A stretch of DNA of 64,000 nucleotides from Diacronema lutheri (Eukaryota > Haptophyta > Pavlovophyceae > Pavlovales > Pavlovaceae), in the NCBI GenBank assembly GCA_019448385.1, contig JAGTXO010000032.1, forward strand, positions 62,001 to 126,000. The letters are read 5' to 3'. The translations under genes and the position numbers were made by a program. Below, piece after piece: positions 9,579-21,900 of the stretch. Below the pieces are notes generated by a model. That model did no database searches and was not told where the DNA came from. It saw nothing but the letters and a program-made list of their open reading frames with translations. Each line of letters starts with the position of its first letter. The stretch's first letter is position 1.

Positions 9579-12500
9579 GACCAGCGCACGCCAATTGTTG
9601 GGCGCGGCCAAATCTGGGCATGCGCAAATTTTGAGCCGGCAGCGGAGGGCGGGGATGCGCAGCACAACTGGCGCAAGCGCACGTGGTGCCCGCAGCACGA
9701 GCAGCGCGAGCAGCGCGAGCAGCGCGAGCAGCGCGAGCAGCGCGAGCAGCGCGAGCAGCGCGAGCAGCGCGAGCAGCGCGTGCAGCGCGTGCAGCGCGAG
9801 CAGCGCGAGCAGCGCGAGCAGCCCTGGCAGCCAGCGCGGCCAGGCCTCGGCGCGGGCGCTGGCGTTCGGCCCGCTGCTCTGCCGCCGAGCCATCCGCGCG
9901 CCAGCATGCGCGCGAGCAACCGCTTCGAGCCGCTCTTGTTGGCCGAGGCGGACGTGCCCGCCACCGAGCCCGCCGCCGCCCAGCCCGCCGCCCAGCCCGC
10001 CGCCGAGCCCGCCGCCAAGCCAGCCGCTGCCAAGCCCACCGCCGAGCCCGCCGCCCAGTCCACGGCCCAGCCTCCCACCGTGCCTGACGCCAAGCCAGCC
10101 GACCAGCCCGCCGTCAAATGCGCTGCCGCCAAGCGCGCTGACGACCGCATTGCTGCCGCTGAGGTAGGCGCCGTCGCCGCCACGCTTGCCGCCGCCACCG
10201 AGCCTGGCGGCGTTGCCGAGCTCGCCGCCGCCGCCGACGAGGGCTGCAGGGCGCGTGCCGACGCGCTCGCCAAGCGCGAGACCCGCCGCGCGCTCCACCG
10301 CGAGCAGCTTTTTCGCGAGGACAAGCGCGCGGCCGGCCGCCTGATCGAGCAGTGCGCGCTGGGCTCTGCGGACGATGCAGCGCGCGCGCGCGCCCTGCTC
10401 GAGCGCGTCAAGGCGCGTGGCCACGCGCTGCCTCCGCACCTGCTGCGGTCGCTGCGCGACCTCGCGTCGCCGCGGCTCGCGCTCGCCGCTGAGGCGGCGG
10501 GCGTGCTCGCCGCGTCCGAGATGGGCGAGGCGGACGCACCTGCGGAGGCGCGCGCGCTACTCATGCACGCCGAGGCCGTGGGCGCCCACCTGCCCGCGCA
10601 CACAGAGCTCGCGCTGCGCCGCGCCTGCATCCCCACCGCCGAGCAGGCGGAGCTGCTCGCGACTGCGCGCGAGCTGCTCGCGCCGCGCGACCCCGAAGGC
10701 TCGGTGGCTCCGGCGGGCGCGCGTGCCGAGTGCGACGGCGCCGCGCTCGGCACTCGCGCGCGCGAGCTCCTCTCGCGACTCGACGAGGCGCACCTCGACG
10801 TGCAGCCCTGCATTGCGCGGCAACTGCGCCGGCTCGCCGCCACCGAGCCAGACGCAAGTTCGAGCGCTGCGCTCGCCGCCACGCCCGGCACCGCCGGTCG
10901 CGCGGCCGCCGAGCCGCGGCGCGCGTGGCGCCCGCGCGGGTGGCGTCTCGCGGTAGGCGCAAAGGGTGCGCGCGCGCGCGCGCGCGCCGCGGCTGCTCCG
11001 CTCGACACGGCGCCGCCCGCGGCGGCCGGCGCCGTCCCGCCGCTCGAGCCGCAGCCCGAGCGCCGTGCAGCCGACGCCGCGGCCGCCGCAGCGGCGCCGG
11101 CGGCCGGCGACGACGGCGTGGCACGCGCGCTCGCAGCCGCAGCGCGCGGCGACGGCCTCGACGGCGTCGATGGCGCCGACGACCTCGTTTGCGCGCCGTG
11201 CGACCGAGGCTGCGCGCACGCACGCGACGGCGGCTGCTGCGAGCCTGCCGCGCGCAGCTCGCCCGACCAGTGCCCGCGCGCACCGCCGCGGCGCGCACGG
11301 CGGGCGGCAAAGCGCGCGCGCGACCGGCTGCGGAGATCAATCGACAGGTCAGAGCGGGCTGTCGGCCGCCGATTGCGTGGCGGCGACGCGCGCCGCGAGC
11401 GCAAGCGCAGGTGCGCGACGGGCGGCCAGCACGCACCGCAGCCGCTCCGCCGCGCGAGTCGCAGCCCGCCGTCGCGCACCGATCGGCCCTCGGCCGAGCA
11501 TGCCGCCGAGCCTGCCGCCGAGCCCGACAGCCCCCACCGCCGCCCGTGTGCCGGTGCCGCCGTCGCCGTCGCCACTGTCCGGTGCGCCGTCGGCATCTTC
11601 GCGAGTGTCGTCGCCGCCTCTGCCGTCCGGGCCGCCATTGCTCCGGCCGCTCGCCCGTCTGCAGCCACCGCCTTTTGGCTCGTCGCCGTGTGCTCGGCCG
11701 CCGCATGGGCCGCCTTCGCCTCCGCCGCCCGCCCGACCGCCGCCTTGGCCGCGCCGCAGCCTGCCACGCAATCGTCGGCCGCCGAGCCCACCGCCGCCGC
11801 GCCAGCCCCCGCCCAGCCCGCCGCTGCCGAGCCAGCCGCTGCCCAGCCCGCCGCGGCCGAGCCCGCCGTGGCGCAGCGCGACGTCCAGTCCGCCGCCCCG
11901 GCGCTGCTCGCGTGGGCGGGCGACGCGGCTGCGCTCCGGCTGGCCGATGCCGCCGCGCGCGCCGGCATCCCGCAGGCAGAGGTGGACTGCATTGCGGGCG
12001 GCGACATGCTCGCCTCCACTGTGGACGCTTGCTGCGAGGTCGTGCTGCGCGTGCACGGGCAGGCCGGCGAAGGGCGCGTCTGCCACGTACCGCTTGCCGC
12101 TCAGCCCGCGGTGTTCCAGGACGGCGCCGAGCGCGCCGCGCTGCTGCACCGCCTGCACAGCGAGGCGATGACGCAGGCGGTCATCGGCATGTGGAGCCCG
12201 CCGGGCGGGCGCGGCGGTGCGGGCAGTGACGATGGCACGCCGCCCGCCTCCGGCCATTTCACCGCGTTGCGCCTCGTGCGCGTCGCGCGCGCGGGCGAGC
12301 ATCGCTACGACGCGGTGCTTGTCGACACGCTCGCGTCGCCGAGCAGGCAGGCGCTCAAGCGTGCCAGGTCGATAACCGCCACGCTGCACGCGGCGGGCCT
12401 CGACGTCTTGCCCGTTCGCCGCGCGCGGCTGCTCGACAACGCGGCGCAGCGTGGCGCGACGTGCGGCCTCGCCGTGGTGGGCGCGCTCAACGACGCCGCG

Positions 12501-12871
12501 CTCGCTGCGGCGGGCGGTGCATCCGCGCCGCGCACGTTCAGCGTGGCGGACATGTACGCTGTTGGCGAGCACCTCCGCGTCGCGTTGACTGGCGCGGTCA
12601 GCGGGCGTGCGCCGAGCGGCGCCTGCGCCGGGGCGGGCGCGGTGCGCGGCGGGGGCAGCCGCGATCGCGCTGCCGAAGCGCCGCGGCAGACGCGCGGCGC
12701 CAAGGCCGCCGCAGACGCCGCCGCCGCTGCCGCCGTTCCGCCGCCGCCGCCACCTCCGCCGCCCGCGCTGGGCGCCGCCGCCGCCACCACCACCGCCGCT
12801 GCCGCTGCTGCCGCCGCCGTGGCCGCGCCGCCACCGCCGCCACCGCCGCCGCGTGCCGGCGACGAGGGCGA

Positions 12872-12916
<45 letters not shown>

Positions 12917-15900
12917 GCGCACGTTCTTGAAGCTCGCGCCCAGGGCGCGCGCGGCCGCCTCGGCGCGCGAGGCGTTGCGCGCCGCGTGTGCGCGCGCGGA
13001 CGCGGCGGCGTCGTCACACGCGTCGGCGCCGCACGCGCCCGCCGATGCGCGCCGCCGGCGGCGCGCGGGCGCAGGCGAGCTGGCGCTCGCGGCTGCGCGC
13101 GCGCTCGCCTCGACGGAGCACGGCGATTTGACGGACGACGCGCTCGAGGCCGCCGTCGAGCAGGAGCTGGGCGACGAGCGCGGCCAACTGCTGCTGTGCA
13201 CGCGGGGCGCAGCGGCGCAAAGGCCCGCGCTTTGCCGGCTCCTGAAGCACGCGTGCGCGTCGGCGCGCGCGGCGAAGCGCGCGCAATTCACGGTGTTCGT
13301 CGTGCGCGCGGCCACGCGCGGCGAGCGGGGGGGCGCCGCCGCGAGGCGCGTGGACTCGGTGGTCGAGCTGTCGTGCGCGCTGCACGAGAAGGCGGGCGCG
13401 CTCGGCGGCCTCCAGAGCGTCTGTGTGCGTGGCTTTGCCCTCGAGCGCCGCCGGACACTCGACGCTGGCGCCGAGGCCGGCGCGTCCGCCATCGGCCAGG
13501 ACGAGCAGGTCGAGGCAGAGGCGGGCGAGGCGTGCGTCGCCGGCGTGACGATGGCCAAGCAGCTGCGTCAGTTTGCCGAGCAAGCTGCCCGCGACGACGT
13601 GCTCTTCCGCGTCGCCGTGTCCGAGGCCGACGCCCACGCCCGGCTGGCGCGCGTTGCGGGTGACGATGTCGGCGCGTACAGCGTCGTGCTCGCAGTCGCC
13701 GGGCTCGTCTGGCTGGCCAAGGCCGACGAGGTTGCGCCGGCGGCCGCCCAGTCCGCCGCCGCGCCGCCCGCCGCCCCGCCTGCTGCCGCCACGTCCGCCG
13801 ACGCCGAGCGCGACGCCTCGCCTTCCGACCGCCTGCGCGCGCTGACGCTCGCCGTGCGAGTCGCGCTCGCGCGCGGCGTGCTGCGCCACCTCCTCGCCGA
13901 CGCGTCGCCGGGCGCGTCCGCGACCGCTGGCGGTAGTTGCGCGACGCCCGTCGACGCGGCCGCGTCCGACGCCGCGCCGCCCGCCACGGGCGTCGTGACG
14001 AGTGGCGTTGCGGCGGGCGCTGTGGCGGCCGCACCGGCTGCTGCGGGCGGTGCGATGGCGGGTGCATCGCCCATCACGCGGCCGGCGAAGCGCGCGCGGC
14101 GCACGCTCACCGCCGCTCCAGCCGCCTCGGCCGTTGCGGCCGCTGGAGGCGCACGCGCGGGCGCACGCGGCGCGGCCGGCGCGCCTCGCGCGCGCGCCGC
14201 GCGCGCGCCGGCCGAGTACGTCTGGCTTGCCATCGCGCGCCGGATGCTGGCGGCGCGACACGCGGCGGCCGCGGGCGGCGACTTTGTCGCGTCGTGCGTC
14301 GCCGCGATGCAGGCCGAGTACGGCGACGGCTGTGCCGTCGTCGTCGGCGACGCGCCTGGTGACGCCTTGGTCGAGGCTGCGGCGGCGGCGCTGCTCGAGG
14401 GCAAGCACGCGGCGGTGAGCCTCGGCTGCGTCGACCGGCCGGCGGTGCTCGTCGTGCAGCGCGCCGTGGACGCGCCCACGTCGCGCGTGCACGGGTGGTG
14501 CGCGCACGCGGCGGGCGCCGCCGAGTTTGACGAGGGCGCCGCGCACGGCGTGTTCAACGCGATCGTCGAGCGCGCGTGGGCGCTGCGTCCGGACCCGGCC
14601 GACGGCAGCCCGCCGCCCACGCGCACGTGGGAGGTCGAGCGCATCGCTGACGACGCGCCCGACCAGGCGGGCGTGGCCGCGCTGCGCGTGCTCTACGCGC
14701 TCGTCGCGGCGCACGGCCGCTACCGCTCGGCCGCCGCGCTCTCTGGCGCGCTCGCGCAGCTGCACGCGCCCGACGCCGCCGGCGCGCGCGCGGAGGTCGT
14801 CGCGGCGGCGTGCGCGGTGCCGCCCGGCGCGCGGCCGGGCGCCGCGCCGGCGGCCGCGCGGGACGACGCGAGGGAGCGCGCATGGGAGGGCGCTCGGATC
14901 GCCGCGCTCGCCGTCGGCGCGGACGCTGCGCGCAGGCGTGTCGCGCCCGTGCGCGCGCTCGTCGACGCGCTCGGCACGCCACCGACCTCGGCGATCACGG
15001 GCGGGCCGGCGGTGCGGCTCGCGGGCGCGGGCGACGGCGGCCACGGTGCACGGTGGGTGGGCGGGCAGGCGGCGACGCCCGCCGAGCAGCTGCCGAGGGA
15101 GCTGCTGCGCGCCTACCACGAGGCGGTGCTGTGCGTCACGCCCGGCAGCCTCCAGCTCGACTCGGCGGCGCTCGACGCGGTCACGCGGCCGCGCGAAAAC
15201 GACACGCTGGAAGGCCTCCTCGCGCGCGTCAGCTGGCAGTGCGGCGCGAGGGCGAGCACGTGCGCCATGCTCGCCACGTTTTCCGAGCAGGCGGGCACCG
15301 GCTCGCGCGTCGCGCTCAAGGCCCTCCGCACGAGCTCCGACCTGGCCGGGCTGACGGCGGCTGCGGTCGGGCAGCAGGCGCCGCAGACGCCGCCGCCGCC
15401 GCTGCTCGTGATGCTCGGCCGCTGCCCCAGCCCGCTCGTCGGCGGCGGCCTCTTCCCGCCCGACCGCGCGACGGGCGAGCCGGCGGTGCACGCGGCGACG
15501 TCCGAGCTCGCCGTCGAGCTGCTGCGCGACGCGCGCGCGCTGGCCGGCACGGACGGGCGGCTCGTCGTGCTGTGCCTCGAGGCGTCCAACCCGCTCTGGT
15601 TCTGCCCCAAGGTGCGCGAGCTCGAGCTGCCGCGGACGCGGTCGGACGGCGTGCGCGCGTCCGGCTGCACCTGCCCTGCGACGTGCAGCGATGCGCGCGG
15701 CGCGGCGGGTGGCGCTGCCCGCGGCGCATCGACGCGGCCGGCGGCGCGCGCGATCAACAAGGCGGTGCTCGACCACTTCGTCGCGCTTTTCGGCCGCGAG
15801 GGCTTCGCGACCTTTGAGTTTGCGGGCGGCGGCGAGGCGAGCTGGCTGTGCGACAGCGCGGCCGGCACGACGACCGTCGCGGCGTGCGCGTCGCTCCCGC

Positions 15901-18900
15901 CGCGCATGGGCGATGGGCAGCTGGCCATCCGGCGGCACACGCTCGGCACGGGCGCCGGCGCGCCGGCGCACGCCGTCGTCTCGCTCCGCGTCGCGCACGT
16001 GAGCCACGCCATCCGCCGCGCGGCGGACGACGGCGGCGCGCGCGCCGAGCGGATGGCGCGCGCCGCGCGCGCGTTTTGCGATGTGGCGGCCGCGCTGCGC
16101 GTCGACGCGATCCTGGCGGAGGTGCCCGAGGACCGCCCGACGGGCACGCCCTTCCTTGGCGGGCTGCTCGAGTTTTGGAACAAACGCCACGGGAGCTCGA
16201 CGGCGCCAGCCACGCTCGCGCTCGGAGACGTGCGCGAGGTGGCCAAGCGGACGGCCGACGCAGCGGCCGGCCGAGCGGACGAGGTCCCTGCGGCTGGCCG
16301 TCCGCAGGTCGCGGCGCGCGCGTGCGCTGGCGCGATTGGCGGCGGCGCGGGCGCGGCGGGCGCCTCGGACGCTGCGCCGCGTGCACTGGCGGGCGCGTCG
16401 GGTGCGCGCACGGACGGCGGCCCTGCCGACGCACCGCGCCAGCTGGAGAGCCGCTACGGCGAGGCGAGCAAGCTCGACCTAGCCCAAGATTCCACTACGG
16501 GCCGCGTCCTCGACGCTCGCGAGGCCCAGGACCGCGCGCGCGTGCCTGCTGCGCCCGACGGCACAGCGCTGCGCCGCGTGCTCGACGCCGTCGGCGCGGG
16601 CGCGCCCGCGCAGCGCAGCCCGCGCTGGCACGACGAGCGATGGGAGGAGGTCACGGGCAGCAAGGTTGGCGACGTCGTGAACGACAACGCCGGCGTCGCG
16701 CACGAGACGCTCACCGACGAGTACGTGCACCGGCGGCGGCGCGAGGTGCGGACCAAGGCGACGACCGCGGGCATCCTCGGCGAGGCCGTCGCGCTGCGCA
16801 AGCTGGCGGCCGCGTACGGCATCACCGTCGTGTGCAACCTGCCGATGGTGCGTGCGGACCCGCACGACAAGAGCGCGCCGTTCGCCTTCTCGCCGGACGG
16901 GCTCGCCATCCTCCCCGAAGACAACGAGCAGGTCCTCGTCGAGGTGAAGACGCTCACCAAGGCGGGCGCCACGGCGCACGAGGACGGGCCGCCGCAGCCG
17001 CACCGCGATCAGCTGCAGCTCGGCATGCACGTCCTCGGCGTGCGCAAAGCGCTCTACGTGCAGTACCTCAGGCACGAGGACCGGATCGTCGTGCACGTCG
17101 TGACGCGCGGCGCCGGCTGGCTTGCATTCGCGCAGCCGAGGGTGCAGGCCTTCTGGGCGCGCGTCGTCGAGCGGCGCGCGCGGCTCGAGCGCGCGCGCGC
17201 CGACCACCCGGCTGCGAGCCGGCGGCACCGGCGGCAGCAGACGCCGGCCGGGCCGCCGCTCGTGCTCGCGCTGGACGGGCGCATCCCCGCCGCGCGCGCC
17301 GCCGCGCTGCACGCCGTCGCGCACGGCACCGCGAGCGCGGCGGCGGTGGCGGCGACGGCGGCGACGGGCGACGCGACGGCGTTGCAAGACGCGATCGCGG
17401 CGCTGCGCGCGCCCGTCGGCAATGCGGCGATCGCCAGCGCAGCGCGTGCGGAGCGCGCGGCCGTCGAGCGGGCGATCGCGTACCTCGGGCAGCCGGCGGG
17501 CGACGCCGCCGCCCGCGGCACGGCCGAGGCGGCCGAGGAGGAGAGGACGGTCGACGCCGACATCTGCGCGTTGCTGCACCAGCTCGGCGCGAGCGTGGCG
17601 CACGTGCACGTCGAGGACGCGGATTGCGTCACGCGTGAGCACTGGGGCGGGGCGGTGCTCGCTGCAGCGGGCGACCCGTCGAGCGCCCCCGCCATTTCGA
17701 GCGTCATCGTCGCGCACATCGTGCGCCTCGCCGGCTTTGGCGTCGAGCTCCCGCAGTCGATTCGCGTCGCCCCCAGCACGGCCGACTGGCACGAGGGCTG
17801 GCTCGACGTGCAGTGCGTGCTGCTGCGCACGCGCCGGCGCGGGCGGCGCGACGACGACTTTGTGGCCGTCGTCAGGCGCGGTGGGCGCTGGTTTGCGTGC
17901 GAGCCCGGCCGCGCGCGGCGGCTGCAGTGGCGGTCGGTCCTGCGCCGCGCGCGCGGCGGCGTCGACGGGACCGGCGAGGAGGCGTTCGCGGTCGTCTACG
18001 TGCGGCGCGGCGACGCGGCCGGCGACGCGGCTGGCGACGCGCAGGCCGAACGGGCGCGCGGCGGGCGCGCGCGCAGGCGCACGCGCGGCGGCACGCGCAA
18101 GCGCAAGCGCGGCGCCTCCGCCGGGCTCGAGGCGGCCGCGCCCGCCGGCGCGCCGGCTGCCGCGCCCGCCGGCGCGCCGGCGGGCGCTGCTCACCGCCCG
18201 CCCGCCATGCGCGCCACGGTCGCCGCGCGCACCACGCGCTCTGTGACCGACGCGCTGCACTCGGCGCCTGCCGCCACGGTTGCACCTGTCTTCGACTGGC
18301 GCGCCGGCCGCCCGCCCCCCGCCGCTCGAGCCCGCCACCCGCGGCCGCGTGGGCGCGCGCCACCGGGCAAGGCCTGGGACAGCGTCTCGGGTGCGTGGGC
18401 GGACAAGCCGACTGGTGCTGCCGTCGCCGCCGCGCCGCCGCCGCTGCCGCCCGCCGCCGCGCCGCCGCCCACCGCCGCGCCGCCGCCCGCCGCCGCGCCG
18501 CCGCCCGCCGTCGCGCCGCCGCCCGCCGCCGCGCCGCCGCCGCCGCCGCCACCGGCGGCGCTCAACCGCTGGCAGCACGTCGGCGCGGGCGGCAGCGCGG
18601 CGGGCCGGCGGCTCGCGGCCATCGCACGGCGGCAGCGCGGCGTGCGCGCGCCGCCGCCCGCCGCGCGCTTCCTCGCCACGCTGCCGCCACCGCCACGCGA
18701 CGGCCTCGCGCGCACGAGCAAGCAGGCGCGCGCGAGGCGCAACGCGGACGGACGGCCGGCGCACGCGCGCGCGGCCAACGCGCGCGCCTTCTACCGCGGC
18801 GTGGAGCTCGGCGTGCACGCGACGCGCGCCATCGTCGACGCGCGCCACGCCGACCTGCCGCAGGCCGTCTTCGTGGCGGAGGCGCGGGCGATCGTCGCGC

Positions 18901-21900
18901 GCTCCGCCGGCGGCGGCGCGCTGCTCGCGCCGGACGACGTGCGCGACCTGTGCGACGCGCAGACGGACGCCGATCGCGCTGCGATCTGGGCGTCGGTGGG
19001 CGCGCACGAGGCGACGCGCATCTTCGCGCTCGTCACGCGCAACGCGAGCTTGGCGGGCGCGGCGCTGCTCGTGCTGCACACGCCGGCGGGCGCGCCGGCG
19101 CGCGCGCTCGGGCTCCTGGCGACGCGCTCGCGCGCGCCGTCGACGGGCGCGCCGCGCGACGCGCACAGGGCGCTGGTGCAGCGGTTGGACGTGCTGATGG
19201 ACGCGATCGCCGCGGCGCGAGGCGCGTCGCCGCTCGAGCTCGAGCTCGCGCTCGCGCCCGAGCCGCAGAGCGCGTGCAACGCGCGTGCGGCCGCGCTGCT
19301 CTGCCTGCAGGCCGTCGCGGACGCGAGCGGCCGTCCCGCCGCTGAGGACGCGCTGGCCGCGCTCGACGACGCGCGCGGCATCGACCGGCACTGCCACGCC
19401 GTCCGGCAGCAGATCGAGGCGAAGCTCGCGTGGCGGCGCGCCGACGGCGCCGTCGGCGTTGACGGCGCCGACGGCGCGCCCGCGCTCGCGCCTGCCGCCG
19501 CACCGCCGGCGTGCGCGCCGGCGCACGCTGCCGGCGAGGCGGCGGTCGACCAGGCGATCGTCACGCGGGTGCGCGACGCGCTGCGCGCGTGGGCGACGAC
19601 TGGCACCGCGCCCAGCGCGGCGGTGCTCGACGACGCCTGCGCCGCGTACACGGCCCGCGCACGCGCGCGCAAGGACGCGCGCACGGCGCTGGGCCCGACG
19701 CGCGCGGCCGAGCTGCTCGCCGCGGCCGCGCGCGGCGGAGCCGACGGGGCGGATGCCGCGCGCGCGCTGCTCGGCGGCACGCCGCGCCTGCTCGTCGTGC
19801 TCCTCTGCGTGCCCGTCGCCGCGCCGTCCGGCGAGCCGCCGCGCCCGGTCGGGCTGCTCGTCGCCGACCGGCCGACGGACGACTCGCGCCCGGCCGCGCT
19901 CGTGCGCTACGACTTTGCGCCGCTCGACGCGGACGTGGCCGTCGCGGTCGGCGCGCATGCCGTCGCGCTGGCCAGTGCGATCTGGCCGCTGCTCGCGGCC
20001 GAGGGGGAGCCGCGGCCATCGCCCGTCGTGCGCTCGCAGCCGCGCGGCGGCGACGATGGCGCGTGTGCGCTCGCAACGTTCGCGTGCCTCGACGCGCTGA
20101 TGACCGCCAGCGTCGGCGCGCACGGCCTCGCGGGCGGCGCGGGCATGCTGCCCGCGCTGGTCGCGCGAGGCGCCGCGGCCGCCCAGCGCGAGCGGCAGCT
20201 GCGCGCGGCCGCCGAGAGGCTGGGCGGCACGGTCGCTGGGTGGCCGGACACGGGCGCGAGCGCGGCGGGCGCGAGCGTCGACGAGGAGGCGCGCACGTAC
20301 GAGGTCGAGGCGGTCGTCGACGAGCGCCGCAAGGCGGGCAAGAAGGTGACGTTCCAGTTCCGGATCAGGTGGCGGGGCTACGACGAGAGCGCCGACACGT
20401 GGGAGCCTGAGGCCAACGTGAGCAGCGACCTCGTCGCCCAGTTCCGCAAGACGCGCGACGAGCAGAAGCGGCGCGCGGGCGGATCGGGCAGCGGCAGCGG
20501 CGGCGCGGGCGCGGCGTCGGCATTGGCGTCGGCGCCGCTTCGCGCGCACGGCGAGTCGGGCGCCGCGGGCAAGCGCGCCGCGGCGGGTGCCGCCGCGAGC
20601 GCGCGCGACGCCGCGCGCGCGCGCGCGCCGAGCGTTCCCCGCGCGCGCGGCGTCGAGCGCGCGCGCGTGGACGAGCCCGCTGCGCCGAGCGCGCGCGCCG
20701 CCGGCGGCGCGACGGCGCGCACGCGCGGCAGCGTGCTCCCGGGCTTCGTGGTCAAGCGCTCGACGCTCAACGCGGGGCCGCAGGCGGTGACGGCGCAGCC
20801 CGGTGCGCGGAAGGAGCTGCGGCGCATCGCGGCGGCCGTGCACAGGCTCACGACACAGGCGTACCGCGTCATCAACAAGGTGGTGCGCGACGAGGCTGCG
20901 GTGGCGAGCGCGCAGGCCGTCGGCGCGGCGTCGGGCGGCCCGTCGACCAGCGTGCACACGTCGACCACGATGGACAAGGGATCCGTCCGTGCGATCTTCT
21001 CGGCCATCGGCTGGCACAAGGACGAGAGCACGTACGGTGCAGCGCCGCGAGGCAAGCCCGCCGAGCAAGCCGCCGCGCAGACCAAGGCGGCGACGGCGCG
21101 CGCCGTCGGCGAGATGGCCGAGGGCGTCCAGCCCGTCTGCGCGGTGGGCCTCACGGAGATCCTCGAGGCGGAGGCGACGCAGGTGTCCACCGCGTGCCTG
21201 ATGCACCCATCGCGCGTCGTGAACGGGCTGCTCCGCGACGTCGTCCGCGCGGCAGTCGAGCGCGACGAGGCGCTCGTCGCGCTGCCCGAGATGCAGCGAA
21301 ACGCGCGCGTGCGCGAGCTGTGCGAGCGGCTGCTGCGCGGCGACGTGGAGGGCGCGCGCGTCGGCTGCCCCGCCGCGCTCGACCGCCACCTGCCCGACAT
21401 GGTCCTCCACAAGATCGACTACAAGTGCACGCCCACGAAAAGGTGGAACTACGACCGGCACACGACGCGCTACTTCCTCGTGCAGATCCGCACCCTGCAG
21501 CACGTGGCCGAGGGGCAGGCGCTGCTCTGCCGGCTCGCGCACATCCACACGCAGCTGACCGGACGGCCGCCGCGGTACAATGTGGCGCCGCTGCGCACGC
21601 ACAATGTGCGCGCGAGGCGTGGCTGCCGCTGCCGCCGCCGAGCGCCCAAGCGCGCGCGCCGCCGCCGTGCGCGCCGCCCCGCGGCCAGGTTGGTCACGCG
21701 CCCGCGCGCTCGCGCGCCGCGCGCTGCGCGCAGGTGCCGCGCAACGTGCGCCTCACCGCGAACGCCATCTGGGTGACGCTTTCGGATGACGAGCGCAAGG
21801 AGCTGCGCGCGCGGCTCAAGGCGCTGGACCTGCGCGACCACGATGGCGAGCCGATCAAGTGGACAGGCACAAACGGCAACACCCCGCCGATGTCGGACGT

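Noticed and set aside
9533-12019. Ser/Ala/Cys-rich 828-codon minus-strand frame
   Set aside because: Largely the reverse reading of the EQR repeat and Ala/Pro linkers; no domain.
13014-16190. 1,058-codon open frame on the minus strand
   Set aside because: Same reason: antisense shadow of the giant coding frame, no recognisable motif.
16479-21602. 1,707-codon open frame on the minus strand opposite the giant gene
   Set aside because: Its composition is Arg/Ala/His with no domain, and it mirrors the codon bias of the plus-strand frame that carries YqaJ, chromodomain and Fanzor motifs. Very high GC keeps antisense frames open.
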